64,000 nucleotides of DNA. It comes from Bordetella genomosp. 4 (GTDB taxonomy: Bacteria; Pseudomonadota; Gammaproteobacteria; Burkholderiales; Burkholderiaceae_B). The stretch is from NCBI RefSeq assembly GCF_002261185.1, contig NZ_NEVQ01000001.1, positions 372,001 to 436,000 of the forward strand. Direction: 5' to 3'. The translations under genes were made by a program, and so were the position numbers. The notes below the pieces were generated by a model. That model made no database searches and was not told where the DNA came from. It saw nothing but the letters and a program-made list of their open reading frames with translations. This document shows positions 8,785 to 17,336 of this stretch, piece after piece; position 1 is the first letter of the stretch; every line of letters starts with the position of its first letter.

Positions 8785-10317
8785 TTATTCCAGATCCGGA
8801 TGTCTGTCTGTCAGCCGTTGGCGTCGCGCTTTCAGCTTTTCGATCTGCTGCTCCAGCACTTCGATTTCTGCGTCGACGTCTTGCACCGTTTGCTCGATAT
8901 GATCGAGGGCTTGTTGCAACAGGGCTTTGGCTTCGCGCCGATTGGATGCATTAGGTGTGTCACCGCGCAATGGCCGGTTGGCGGTCTCCGGCAGGTAGAG
9001 TGAGGTGATCAAACCGATCACCGAGGCGACCATCAGATAGACTGCGGGCACCATCAGATTGCCCGTTGTTTCTACCAGCCAGGCTGCAGCGGTCGGCGTC
9101 AGGCCGGCAATGATGATCGCGATGTTGAATGAACTGGCCAACGCGCTGTATCGGATACGGGTGGGAAATAGCGCCGGCAACGTCGATGCCATCACGCCAA
9201 TCATGCAATTGAGGACTATCGCAATCAATAGCAGGCCGAGGAAAATCAGGCCGATGTTGTCGCTGCCAATGAGATGGAAGGCCGGCAACGCAATCACAAA
9301 CAGCCCCAGGCTGCCGACGAGCAAAAATGGCTTGCGGCCGATTTTGTCGCTAAAGAATCCGACAACGGGCTGTACGAACAGCATCCCTATCATGACCACG
9401 ACGATGATGAGTACGCCATGATCCTCGGAGTAGCCCAGGCTGCTGGACAAATAGGTCGGCATATAGGTCAGCAGCATGTAATAGGTGATGTTGGTGACCA
9501 GCACCATGCCGATGCAGACCAGCAATGCCTTACGGTATTTGGAGAAGATTTCGCGAAAAGAGATGGTGGGCTTCTCTTTTACCGCCTCGCGATCTTCTTG
9601 CTCCATTTTTTCCAGTTGTTGAGTGAATGCAGGCGTTTCTTCTGCGGCATGGCGCAGATATAGACCAAGCAGCCCCAAAGGACCTGCGATGAAGAAAGGC
9701 ACGCGCCACCCCCATTCCAGGAACGTCGCATCGCCCAGGATTGTCTGCAGCAGCACAACGAGGCCCGCGCCTAATACAAAGCCTGCGATCGAACCGAAGT
9801 CCAGCCAACTGCCCAGGAATCCGCGTCGCCGGTCCGGCGCATATTCGGCCACAAAGACTGCAGCGCCTGTGTATTCTCCGCCGACGGAAAACCCCTGAGC
9901 GAGCTTGCACAGCAGCAGCAGGATGGGCGCCCACAGGCCGATGCTCGCGTAGGAGGGGATCAGGCCAATGCAGAAGGTGCTGATGGCCATGATGATGATG
10001 GTGAGCGAGAGTACTTTTTGCCGCCCGAACTTGTCACCCATCACGCCGAAAAATACGCCGCCTAAAGGCCGAACCAGAAATGGCACGGAAAACGTGCCAA
10101 GCGCAGCAATGGTCTGCACCGCGGGTGATGCGTCGGGGAAAAATACTTTACCTAATGCAAACGCGACAAAACCATAGACGCCAAAATCGAACCACTCCAT
10201 GGCATTGCCCAGAGCAGCGGCTGTGACGGCCTTTTTAAGCTTGCTATCGTCAATGACGGTGATGTCGTCTATCTGGAGGGGCCGGACTTCTGGTGACGCA
10301 GGGACGGTTTGAGTCAT
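8785..10317 (-). CDS. proP: MHS-family MFS transporter, ProP-like (proline/betaine:H+ symporter)
   Basis: A 510-residue member of the metabolite:H+ symporter family. The N-terminal part (GNAMEWFDFGVYGFVA, LVRPLGGVFFGVMGDKFGRQ, KLAQGFSVGGEYTGAAVFVAEYAP) is diagnostic. The last 45 or so residues form a heptad-rich helix (DHIEQTVQDVDAEIEVLEQQ), matching the C-terminal coiled coil that E. coli ProP uses in osmosensing. Together these make an osmolyte importer the best guess, for proline, glycine betaine or related zwitterions. It is divergent from nothing nearby and is preceded by the IclR gene on the same strand. Substrate range is inferred from family resemblance. Confidence 0.85.
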   Translation of the reverse strand: MTQTVPASPEVRPLQIDDITVIDDSKLKKAVTAAALGNAMEWFDFGVYGFVAFALGKVFFPDASPAVQTIAALGTFSVPFLVRPLGGVFFGVMGDKFGRQKVLSLTIIIMAISTFCIGLIPSYASIGLWAPILLLLCKLAQGFSVGGEYTGAAVFVAEYAPDRRRGFLGSWLDFGSIAGFVLGAGLVVLLQTILGDATFLEWGWRVPFFIAGPLGLLGLYLRHAAEETPAFTQQLEKMEQEDREAVKEKPTISFREIFSKYRKALLVCIGMVLVTNITYYMLLTYMPTYLSSSLGYSEDHGVLIIVVVMIGMLFVQPVVGFFSDKIGRKPFLLVGSLGLFVIALPAFHLIGSDNIGLIFLGLLLIAIVLNCMIGVMASTLPALFPTRIRYSALASSFNIAIIIAGLTPTAAAWLVETTGNLMVPAVYLMVASVIGLITSLYLPETANRPLRGDTPNASNRREAKALLQQALDHIEQTVQDVDAEIEVLEQQIEKLKARRQRLTDRHPDLE

Positions 10318-10433
10318 ATCAGCTTCCTGTGCTGGCTAGGGATAGCGATGTGTGCGTGCTTGCCTTACTCAACGTAAAAATTCTACTTCCGATACTGTGC
10401 CCTGAGCGCAGAATTCGCGCTGTTGCGTTACTT

Positions 10434-11177
10434 TCAGCCAACGCGGCTCGATAATTGGCTGGCGGCGCGCCGTACCGCTGTCACATGAGCGGGGTTGTAG
10501 CGATGGACGGGAACGGTCAGTGTCACGGCGGCCGCGATGGTACCTGCCGCTGAAAACACAGGGGCCGATATGCCGGCGACCTCGGAGAGGCGATCGCCTA
10601 TCGCGGCAAAATAGCCGTCGCTGCGGATCTTTCGGTACAGCTCCTGGTCCGGGCCGGGAGCGTTGCCTAGAATGTCGTCGAAGGCCGTCAGGATACGGCC
10701 GCCACTGCCTCGATCCAGAGGCAGCAAATCGCCCGCACGAATGTGATCCCGCACAGGGTGGGGAGAGTCAACGCGATACAGGCATAACCGTGCATCGCCT
10801 TGACGCACGTGGTAGGCAGCGCTTTCTCCTGTGGTGGCGACTAACTCGCGCAGCACTGGGATGACAACACGCTCCAGTGAGAACGATGCCGAGTAGATAC
10901 CGTGCAATCTCGCGACCTCGGGGCCGAGGGCGTACCGTCCGTCTTCGAGGCGTTGAATCCATTGCGCGTGTTCCAGCGATGCCAAGAGCCTCAATACCGT
11001 GCTTTTGTATAGCCTGGTCCGTTCTGCGAGCTCGCGCAGGGACAACGCATGGTCGCTGCTGGTGAACACCGACATCAGGCTGAGCGCACGATCAACCGCA
11101 GCGACACCGCCTTGGGCTGCATCGGCGTCGGCGATGGATTCCGTCACAGCTTTGCGGGGCATTTTGTGTTCCGTCAA
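10434..11177 (-). CDS. IclR-family transcriptional regulator
   Basis: A 247-residue regulator: winged-helix DNA-binding domain at about 25-85 (VDRALSLMSVF, LSLRELAERTRLYKSTVLRLLASLE) and a C-terminal effector-binding domain with GESAAYHVRQGDARLCLYRVDSPHPVR and LDRGSGGRIL. An alternative start lies five codons in, at 11162. It is divergent from the lyase/CoA-transferase/Bug/lactonase operon. Two near-identical dyads, TTCTA-N5-TAGAA, lie 15 nt upstream of its own start and downstream of the operon's likely -10, so it probably represses itself and the operon until an acid-type effector is present (inference from layout). Confidence 0.9.
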   Translation of the reverse strand: MTEHKMPRKAVTESIADADAAQGGVAAVDRALSLMSVFTSSDHALSLRELAERTRLYKSTVLRLLASLEHAQWIQRLEDGRYALGPEVARLHGIYSASFSLERVVIPVLRELVATTGESAAYHVRQGDARLCLYRVDSPHPVRDHIRAGDLLPLDRGSGGRILTAFDDILGNAPGPDQELYRKIRSDGYFAAIGDRLSEVAGISAPVFSAAGTIAAAVTLTVPVHRYNPAHVTAVRRAASQLSSRVG

Positions 11178-11191
11178 TTCAGAGTTCGAGG

Positions 11192-11208
11192 ATTCTATCT
11201 TATAGAAC
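11192..11208. promoter_or_regulatory. IclR-type operator, regulator-proximal
   Basis: ATTCTATCTTATAGAAC contains the dyad TTCTA-TCTTA-TAGAA, 15 nt upstream of the IclR start codon. The same dyad recurs at 11321-11337, which supports specific recognition by the adjacent regulator. Confidence 0.65.
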
Positions 11209-11273
11209 GTCTGGGGTCTTTGTTCGAATTTATTAGCGCCCTTATGGGGCTCACCCCGGGAAAATCGGGGCGG

Positions 11274-11302
11274 TTGACACGGGGCGAGGCTTGTATTTTA
11301 AT
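11274..11302 (+). promoter_or_regulatory. Sigma-70 promoter of the lyase/CoA-transferase operon
   Basis: TTGACA at 11274-11279 and TTTAAT at 11297-11302 with a 17-nt spacer. The -10 is inside an inverted repeat with arms CTTGTAT (11290-11296) and ATACAAG (11306-11312). Confidence 0.65.
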
Positions 11303-11312
11303 TTCATACAAG
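11290..11312. repeat. Inverted repeat over the -10 element
   Basis: Perfect 7-bp arms CTTGTAT and ATACAAG around a 9-nt centre, overlapping the predicted -10. Its half-sites differ from the TTCTA/TAGAA dyads, so it could be a second protein's site. Confidence 0.45.
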
Positions 11313-11320
11313 AGAATGAT

Positions 11321-11337
11321 GTTCTATCTTTTAGAAT
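11321..11337. promoter_or_regulatory. IclR-type operator, operon-proximal
   Basis: GTTCTATCTTTTAGAAT holds the dyad TTCTA-TCTTT-TAGAA. It lies just downstream of the predicted -10 and 18 nt before the first gene of the operon, a position that suits repression. Confidence 0.65.
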
Positions 11338-11355
11338 TTTACAAGCGAGACGTAT

Positions 11356-12294
11356 ATGCCGAGCCGTACCCCTCAGCCCGAGGTCTTGATTAGCGAAGTC
11401 GGCCCGCGTGACGGATTGCAGTCGGTCAAGGCCACCATGCCGACGGCAGACAAGTTCAAATGGATCGACGCACTGGTGGCGGCTGGCATTCGGGAGATCG
11501 AGGTGGCTTCGTTTGTGCCTGCCCGCTTGCTGCCTCAAATGGCGGATGCAGCCGAGGTAGTGAAATACGCGACCACGGCACATCCCAGTGTCACCATCAT
11601 GGCGTTGGTGCCGAACCTACGCGGCGCACAAGCCGCGTTGGAGGCAGGCGTGCACAAGCTGACCATGCCCGTATCGGCGAGCCATGCTCACTCGCTCGCG
11701 AATGTGCGCAAGACACCGCAGGAAATGGTGCAAGAGGTGCAAGCCATCGCACAGTTACGCGATGAGCTTGCGCCGTCCGTCAAACTCGAGGCCGGCATAT
11801 CCACCGCGTTCGGATGCACATTGCAGGGTGAAGTGCCAGAGGATGATGTCATCAAGCTCGCGGTCATGTGTGTACAGGCGGGGGCGGACGAGTCGGGGTT
11901 GTCGGACACCGTGGGTTATGCGAATCCCGCGCAGGTACGCCGTCTGTTTCGGCGGTTGCGGCAAGAGCTGGGCGAGCACGCTGGCGCCGCACACATGCAC
12001 AACACTCGGGGACTGGGGTTGGCGAACTGTCTCGCCGCATGGGACGAGGGCGTGCGTACGTTCGATAGCTCACTGGGTGGACTGGGCGGTTGTCCTTATG
12101 CGCCCGGCGCCTCTGGCAATGTGGTGACCGAAGATCTCGTCTTCATGTTCGAGGCGATGGGCGTTTCAACTGGCGTCGATATCGAGAAGCTCGTCGCCGC
12201 CCGCGTCCCCCTCGCTGCCGGGCTGCCGGGCGAGGCGCTGTATGGAATGACGCCGGACGCCGGTTTGCCGAAAGGCTTTACTCAACACGCCTAG
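11356..12294 (+). CDS. Hydroxymethylglutaryl-CoA lyase family enzyme
   Basis: A 312-residue TIM-barrel lyase of the HMG-CoA lyase/DRE-metallolyase superfamily. Visible landmarks are the N-terminal EVGPRDGLQ (catalytic Arg-Asp), EVASFVP, MPVSASHAHSLANVRKT, and the metal-binding HMHNTRGLGLAN followed by GGLGGCPYAPGASGN with its conserved Cys loop. HMG-CoA lyase splits 3-hydroxy-3-methylglutaryl-CoA to acetyl-CoA and acetoacetate; relatives cleave citramalyl-CoA and similar thioesters. It is the first gene of a plus-strand operon with a CaiB-type CoA-transferase, a Bug receptor and an SMP-30 lactonase. No leucine-degradation genes are nearby, so the substrate may be a CoA ester made by the transferase next door. 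Confidence 0.85.
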   Translation: MPSRTPQPEVLISEVGPRDGLQSVKATMPTADKFKWIDALVAAGIREIEVASFVPARLLPQMADAAEVVKYATTAHPSVTIMALVPNLRGAQAALEAGVHKLTMPVSASHAHSLANVRKTPQEMVQEVQAIAQLRDELAPSVKLEAGISTAFGCTLQGEVPEDDVIKLAVMCVQAGADESGLSDTVGYANPAQVRRLFRRLRQELGEHAGAAHMHNTRGLGLANCLAAWDEGVRTFDSSLGGLGGCPYAPGASGNVVTEDLVFMFEAMGVSTGVDIEKLVAARVPLAAGLPGEALYGMTPDAGLPKGFTQHA

Positions 12295-12341
12295 CATCGG
12301 CGGGATTGTCAGGCCCTTTTCTCAACATAGGTTGCAAACCC

Positions 12342-13547
12342 ATGTCTAACAACACCGCGTCCCGTCTTCCGTACGAAGGCATCCGCGTTATCGAATTCAC
12401 CCATATGGTCATGGGGCCCTCCTGCGGCATGTTGCTGGCGGATCTCGGGGCCGAGGTGATCAAGGTCGAACCGCTGGGCGGCGATTCCACGCGCAGGCTG
12501 CTGGGGTCGGGCGCAGGCTTCTTTCCGATGTTCAACCGGAACAAGAAAAGCATTGTGCTGGACCTCAAACAACCCGAAGGCAAAGAGGCGGCATTGCGTT
12601 TGATTGATTCCGCAGACATCGTCAGCGAGAACTTCAAATCGGGCGTCATGGACAAACTTGGTTTGGGATATACCGCCCTGAAGGCGCGAAACCCGAAAAT
12701 CGTCTACGTCAGTCATAAAGGTTTCTTGCCCGGTCCCTATGAACATCGCACTGCATTGGACGAGGTCGTGCAGATGATGGGAGGTCTGGCCTATATGACA
12801 GGGCGTGCGGGCGACCCCTTACGCGCCGGCACGAGCGTCAACGACATCATGGGCGGCATGTTTGGTGCGATGGGTGCCATGGCGGCGTTGGCTCAACGCG
12901 CAGTCACCGGCGAGGGCATGGAAGTGCAGACCTCGCTATTCGAGAACAACGTCTTTCTCGTCGGACAGCACATGATGCAGTACGCCGTGACGGGACGTGC
13001 GGCTGCTCCCATGCCCAGCCGAATCTCCGCCTGGGCGATCTACGACGTGTTTACTGTCAAGAACGGTGAGCAGATTTTTCTGGCCGTCGTCAGCGACAAG
13101 CAGTGGGAAATATTCTGCAGAGCCTTTGGCCTATCCGAATGGTTTGCGGACCCGCGGCTCAAGACAAACAATGATCGCGTTCAGGCCAGGGATTGGCTGA
13201 TGCCTATGCTGCGGGCTCATCTCGCAGATACGCCTGCGGCAGAATTGGCTGCGGTCTTTGAAAAAGAGGGTTTGCCGTACGCGCCTATCACCCGCCCGGA
13301 GCAATTGTTTGACGATCCCCATCTGCTGGCGACCGGGGGGCTGGCTCCGATCACGTTGCCTGGCGGGAAACCCTCGCACGTTCCGCTGACGCCGGTGGCA
13401 TTCAATGGGGTACAGCCGCCGTTGCGTACGCAGCCGCCCGAGGTCGGCGAGCATACCGACGCGCTATTGCGCGAAGCCGGATACTCCGACGAAGAGATTC
13501 AAAGTTTGAAGGCCAGGAATATCACTCAAGGGTGTCGTCCGCAGTGA
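12342..13547 (+). CDS. CaiB/BaiF family (class III) CoA-transferase
   Basis: A 401-residue family III CoA-transferase. The N-terminal YEGIRVIEFTHMVMGPSCGMLLADLGAEVIKVE and the FNRNKKSIVLDLKQPEGK segment are characteristic, with further matches at SAWAIYDVFTVKNGEQ and LPYAPITRPEQL. The expected catalytic Asp is in HRTALDEVVQMMGGL, about residue 139. Such enzymes move CoA between carboxylic acids, usually from succinyl-CoA. ATG 12342 is chosen because the upstream part of the open frame overlaps the lyase gene and is not conserved in type. It sits 47 nt after the lyase gene. Together they would activate and cleave one carboxylic acid. Confidence 0.9.
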   Translation: MSNNTASRLPYEGIRVIEFTHMVMGPSCGMLLADLGAEVIKVEPLGGDSTRRLLGSGAGFFPMFNRNKKSIVLDLKQPEGKEAALRLIDSADIVSENFKSGVMDKLGLGYTALKARNPKIVYVSHKGFLPGPYEHRTALDEVVQMMGGLAYMTGRAGDPLRAGTSVNDIMGGMFGAMGAMAALAQRAVTGEGMEVQTSLFENNVFLVGQHMMQYAVTGRAAAPMPSRISAWAIYDVFTVKNGEQIFLAVVSDKQWEIFCRAFGLSEWFADPRLKTNNDRVQARDWLMPMLRAHLADTPAAELAAVFEKEGLPYAPITRPEQLFDDPHLLATGGLAPITLPGGKPSHVPLTPVAFNGVQPPLRTQPPEVGEHTDALLREAGYSDEEIQSLKARNITQGCRPQ

Positions 13548-13603
13548 GCTGCCGGGCCTTTTACAAAAGCGCTTGAACAAGCGTTGAATAAAGAGACAGG
13601 AAA

Positions 13604-14614
13604 ATGAATTATCGCTTGAAAACTTCGATCATCTGCCGCCGAGCATTGTCACGCGGATTGTTTGTGTTATCGCTCGGCCTGTTGTCCGGTCATGCCCATG
13701 CGGCCGATAGCGCGGCGGATTGGCCATCGGTACCGGTTCGGCTTGTTGTGCCCTATGCTCCCGGAGGCACCACTGACTATGCCGCCAGACAAGTCGCACA
13801 GAAACTATCCGAGACAACGGGGAAGACTTTCATCGTCGAAAACAAGTCCGGCGCATCCGGGACTATTGCCACTCAGGATGTGGTTCGCTCCAAGCCGGAT
13901 GGCAGTTCTTTTCTGGTGACCGATACGACATATGCCATGTTGCCGTTGTCGTTTGCAAAGCTGCCTTGGGACTACGAGCACGATTTGATCCACGTGGCCG
14001 AGATCATCGAGACCCCGCTGGTATTGGTCGTTCCGGAAAAATCGCCGTTCAAGACCCTGGCTGATCTGATTGCGTATGCCAAGAACAATCCGGGCGCACT
14101 GAATTTTGGATCCGGCGGGCCGGCGAGTTCCACGCATCTTGCAGCGGAGATGTTTGCTTCCGAAGCCAGTATCAAGATGTCCCATATCCCGTACCGTGGC
14201 GCTGGTGCGGCTTTGGCTGATGTGATGGCTGGTCAGATTGACCTCCTGGTGACGGCTGCGCCGACTGCAATCCCTCCGGTGCAGGGCGGGCGCGTGCGGG
14301 CGCTGGCGGTCAGTGGTGATCAGCGTCTGGAGTCTTTGCCTGACGTCCCGACATTCGCGCAAGCGGGGCTGCCTTCGTATCAGGTCATCAATTGGTTTGG
14401 CCTGGCCGCGCCAAAGGGTACGCCCGAGCCGATCGTTGAGAAAATGAATAGCCTCGTCAATGAAGTAATGGGCGATGCAAAGATGCAGCAATTGATGGCT
14501 CGCCAAGGAGCCGGACATCGCTCGGTGGCGGTCAAGCCGTTCGGCGAGTATGTTCGGCAGCAAGTGACTTTCTGGACAGACATCGGGCGGCGTGTCGGCA
14601 TCAAGCCCGAGTGA
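13604..14614 (+). CDS. Bug-family (TctC-type) periplasmic solute receptor
   Basis: A 336-residue periplasmic receptor with a signal peptide ending near SGHAHA (about residue 33). Mature-protein landmarks are PVRLVVPYAPGGTTDYAARQVAQKLSE, the VENKSGASGTIATQDVVRSKPDG motif, and VPTFAQAGLPSYQVINWFG. Bug proteins bind carboxylates or small amides for TTT transporters. No tctAB genes are in this operon, so it would have to share a permease such as the tctBA unit at 4348-6357. Its place between the CoA-transferase and lactonase genes suggests that it captures the substrate of that pathway. Confidence 0.93.
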   Translation: MNYRLKTSIICRRALSRGLFVLSLGLLSGHAHAADSAADWPSVPVRLVVPYAPGGTTDYAARQVAQKLSETTGKTFIVENKSGASGTIATQDVVRSKPDGSSFLVTDTTYAMLPLSFAKLPWDYEHDLIHVAEIIETPLVLVVPEKSPFKTLADLIAYAKNNPGALNFGSGGPASSTHLAAEMFASEASIKMSHIPYRGAGAALADVMAGQIDLLVTAAPTAIPPVQGGRVRALAVSGDQRLESLPDVPTFAQAGLPSYQVINWFGLAAPKGTPEPIVEKMNSLVNEVMGDAKMQQLMARQGAGHRSVAVKPFGEYVRQQVTFWTDIGRRVGIKPE

Positions 14615-14624
14615 GGAGGCAGCC

Positions 14625-15521
14625 ATGTGGAATCTTTCTTTTTCTCCGCCGATTGTCATTGAGGCCAAAGTCATCGGCTCTGTGCCGCAGGAGCTGCGTT
14701 TGCAGCGCCGCAGTGCGTGGGCAGACGCGAACAAGGCCGGACATATTGTCGATTGCTTTCTCGAGGGGCCAGTCTTTGACAAGGCCGGAGCGCTATATGT
14801 GACCGATATCCCTCATGGCCGCATATTCCGGGCCGACGATGGGGATCGATGGCATGTTGTTGCTGAAACGGGCGGATGGCCGAATGGCCTGGCGCTGCAT
14901 GACGATGGCAGCTTGTGGGTGGCAGACTACCGCAAAGGCATTCTGCGTTGCGATCCCACGACCGGATCTGTGACGACAGTGCTGGGCCACCGCAATAGCG
15001 AGTCGTTCAAGGGTGTCAACGACTTGGTGTTTGATCGCGAGGGACGCCTGTACTTTACTGATCAAGGACAGACCGGATTGCACGATCCCCACGGCCGAGT
15101 CTATCGATACGACGAGCGGAGCGGACGGCTGGATCTCTTGCTCAGTAATGCGCCCAGCCCTAATGGCATCGCATTGGACGCCGCACAAAAGGTCTTGTTC
15201 GTCGCCGTGACGCGTGCCAATCAGGTGTGGCGGGCGCCGATCCTGGATGACGGATCGATCAGCAAAATGGGCGCCTTCCAGACATTCTTCGGCACCAGCG
15301 GACCGGACGGGCTAGCGACATTGCCAAGCGGTGAATTGCTGGTCGCACATGCAAGTCTAGGCGGTGTGTTTGTCCTGAACTCGCGTGGCGAGGTGACGCA
15401 TTATCTGAAAAGCCCTATCGATGGCAGCACCGTGACTAACGTTGCCGTGTGTCCCGACGGCAAGCATGTGGTGTTCACGGAATCAGCCTCGGGTTCGATC
15501 CTGCAGGCTGAGTTGCCATAG
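14625..15521 (+). CDS. SMP-30/gluconolactonase family lactonase
   Basis: A 298-residue six-bladed beta-propeller of the SMP-30/gluconolactonase/LRE family. Features include the metal-binding LEGPVFDKAGALYVTDIPHGRIFR, WPNGLALHDDGSLWVADY, GVNDLVFDREGRLYFTDQGQ, SPNGIALDAAQKVLFVA and SGPDGLATLPSGELLVA. These blades supply the Glu/Asn/Asp side chains for a divalent cation. ATG 14625 has GAGGAGG upstream and the gene starts 10 nt after the Bug gene. No signal peptide is apparent, so it is probably cytoplasmic. It likely opens a lactone to the hydroxy acid used by the CoA-transferase and lyase encoded upstream (inference). Confidence 0.88.
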   Translation: MWNLSFSPPIVIEAKVIGSVPQELRLQRRSAWADANKAGHIVDCFLEGPVFDKAGALYVTDIPHGRIFRADDGDRWHVVAETGGWPNGLALHDDGSLWVADYRKGILRCDPTTGSVTTVLGHRNSESFKGVNDLVFDREGRLYFTDQGQTGLHDPHGRVYRYDERSGRLDLLLSNAPSPNGIALDAAQKVLFVAVTRANQVWRAPILDDGSISKMGAFQTFFGTSGPDGLATLPSGELLVAHASLGGVFVLNSRGEVTHYLKSPIDGSTVTNVAVCPDGKHVVFTESASGSILQAELP

Positions 15522-15639
15522 GACAACATCGTTGCTCCTTCCTTCCCAGTACGACTGTCCGAGGAGGGGATGCAAACGCCGGGCCACTGGCTCGGCTCGC
15601 AGCGCAGGGTCAAAAGCCAATATCGCGGCGTTTGGAAGA

Positions 15640-16155
15640 CTAAGGCGCAAATCGCGTAAATACATAGTCTCGATCCTTGGCGGCCCGTGCTTCGTGGCAG
15701 GCGAAGCAGGTCTGATGTTGCGCGGCGTCTGTCGGGACGCCGCCGATGAACCGTCCAAATCCCCAACCGCCCGTCGATGCATAGCGTTTCGAGTCTTTCA
15801 CCATGACCTGAACCGTCGTCGCCTGACCGGGGACAGTGGCAGAGGAGAACTCGGGAGATTGCTTGCGTTTGTAGGCGAGCTTGACCAATATCGCACCGTC
15901 GGGAAACGGACCCTTCAGGTCTTGAATGGCTTTGACTGCCGCCGGATTGCCCAGCACGACGCGTAACTCATCCAGTGGCGCGGCCTCCTCTGCAGGGGCG
16001 ATGAGTTGCCAACTACGATAACCTTCTGGAATAGACACACCGAAGATCGGTGAAACCGCCCGTGGCGTGGACTCCGCCGCCGATGCCGAGCCTGCAGCGG
16101 CGCACAGCATGAGTGCAGCCGACAAGAATACTCGTGCACGATGAACGTGTTGCAT
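15640..16155 (-). CDS. Cytochrome P460 family c-type haem protein
   Basis: A 171-residue exported protein with a Sec signal peptide (cut near GSASAA, about residue 27) and one haem c motif, CFACH at residues 150-154, close to the C-terminus. The mature start PIFGVSIPEGYRSWQLIAP, FPDGAILVKLAYKRK, ATTVQVMVKDSKRYASTGGWGFGRF and the final RDYVFTRFAP match the cytochrome P460/cytochrome c'-beta fold. P460 proteins oxidise hydroxylamine in nitrifiers; relatives such as c'-beta bind NO. The real activity depends on a Lys-haem crosslink that I cannot assign. The gene is 24 nt downstream of the alpha/beta hydrolase gene, an unusual partner. Confidence 0.88.
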   Translation of the reverse strand: MQHVHRARVFLSAALMLCAAAGSASAAESTPRAVSPIFGVSIPEGYRSWQLIAPAEEAAPLDELRVVLGNPAAVKAIQDLKGPFPDGAILVKLAYKRKQSPEFSSATVPGQATTVQVMVKDSKRYASTGGWGFGRFIGGVPTDAAQHQTCFACHEARAAKDRDYVFTRFAP

Positions 16156-16179
16156 GTCGTGATCCTTGTTCTAGGCGTC

Positions 16180-17223
16180 TCACAGACGGGTAACGTCGAT
16201 GATCGCTTGGGCAAAGTCTTTGGGGGCTTCTTGGGGCAGGTTGTGTCCAATGCCGCCATTGACGTTGCGATGCTGGTATTTGCCGGCGAATTTTTTCGCG
16301 TAGGCTGCCGGCTGGGGATGCGGCGCGCCGTTGGCGTCGCCTTCCATCGTGATTGACGGGATGGTGATGACCGGTCCTTTGGCGAGCTGCTGTTCCAGAT
16401 CGTCGTAGCGCGATTCGCCTTGTGCCAGACCCAGGCGCCAGCGATAGTTATGAATCACGATCGCAACGTGATCGGGATTCTGGAAAGATTGGGCAGTACG
16501 GTTAAAAGTCGCGTCGTCGAAATCCCAATGGGGCGAGGCGAGTTTCCAGATGAGCTTGTTGAACGAATCTCGGTTTGCATCGTAGCCGGCTTTACCGCGC
16601 TCGGTGGCAAAGTAGAACTGATACCACCAGGCCAATTCGGCCTCAGGGGGCAGGGGTGCTTTGTTGGCAGCCTGGCTGCCGATGAGGTAACCGCTGACCG
16701 ACACCATGCCCGTGAATCGTTTTGGCCACAGCGCCGCCATGATGTTGACGGTACGCGCACCCCAGTCGAATCCGCCGAGGACGGCAGTCTCGATTTTCAA
16801 GGCGTCCAGCAATCCGATCAGATCCAGCGCGAACACCGCTTGCTGGCCGTTGCGGATAGTATCGGCCGATAAGAACGTGGTCGAACCCGAGCCGCGCAGA
16901 TAGGGCACGATGACACGATAGCCGGCAGCTACGAGCCGGGGAGTGACTTCGGCAAAGCTATAGATGTCATAGGGCCAGCCATGTACCAAGAGGGCAACGG
17001 GACCGTTGCGCGGACCGGCATCCACGTAGCCGATATTCAGCGGCCCTACCGAGATCTGCTTGATCTCGTCGAACGTCGCAAGTGGGTGACTCGCAGCTGC
17101 GCCGGCTTTGGCGATAGATGTTTGCGCGTGGGCCAGACCGCTCATGGTCAGTTCCATGAGGCCCAGACCGGCTACGGTGGTCTGGATCAGGCGACGACGG
17201 CGGGTATTGATGGGTTCCGACAT
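16180..17223 (-). CDS. Exported alpha/beta hydrolase, epoxide-hydrolase-like
   Basis: A 347-residue hydrolase with a twin-arginine-type leader (NTRRRRLIQTT, cleavage near GLAHAQ, residue 34). The fold is alpha/beta hydrolase: HGWP oxyanion segment at 81-84, nucleophile elbow GGFDWGA with Asp153 rather than Ser, and a late catalytic His in GGIGHNLPQEAP. An Asp nucleophile points to the epoxide hydrolase/haloalkane dehalogenase branch. ATG 17223 has GAGGAG 8 nt upstream; longer frames have no support. It heads a unit with the P460 gene. A 7-bp inverted repeat (GTATCTG/CAGATAC) lies about 90 nt upstream. Confidence 0.85.
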   Translation of the reverse strand: MSEPINTRRRRLIQTTVAGLGLMELTMSGLAHAQTSIAKAGAAASHPLATFDEIKQISVGPLNIGYVDAGPRNGPVALLVHGWPYDIYSFAEVTPRLVAAGYRVIVPYLRGSGSTTFLSADTIRNGQQAVFALDLIGLLDALKIETAVLGGFDWGARTVNIMAALWPKRFTGMVSVSGYLIGSQAANKAPLPPEAELAWWYQFYFATERGKAGYDANRDSFNKLIWKLASPHWDFDDATFNRTAQSFQNPDHVAIVIHNYRWRLGLAQGESRYDDLEQQLAKGPVITIPSITMEGDANGAPHPQPAAYAKKFAGKYQHRNVNGGIGHNLPQEAPKDFAQAIIDVTRL

Positions 17224-17312
17224 GACTTTCACTCCTCTGAAGTTGGTAGGAGTATTGAAAGCCTTGGGTGTATCTGCCTTGTGTCGCGTCCGAGCAGGTC
17301 GCGAAACGTTGA

Positions 17313-17336
17313 GTATCTGTGTACAGAACCAGATAC
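17313..17336. repeat. Inverted repeat upstream of the alpha/beta hydrolase gene
   Basis: Perfect arms GTATCTG (17313-17319) and CAGATAC (17330-17336) around a 10-nt centre. A nested dyad TCTGT-GT-ACAGA overlaps the left arm. About 90 nt before the hydrolase start codon, so an operator is possible. Confidence 0.4.

Noticed and set aside
13805-14782. A 325-codon minus-strand open frame opposite the Bug gene
   Set aside because: Shadow of the Bug receptor gene; it also crosses into the lactonase gene and shows no domain.
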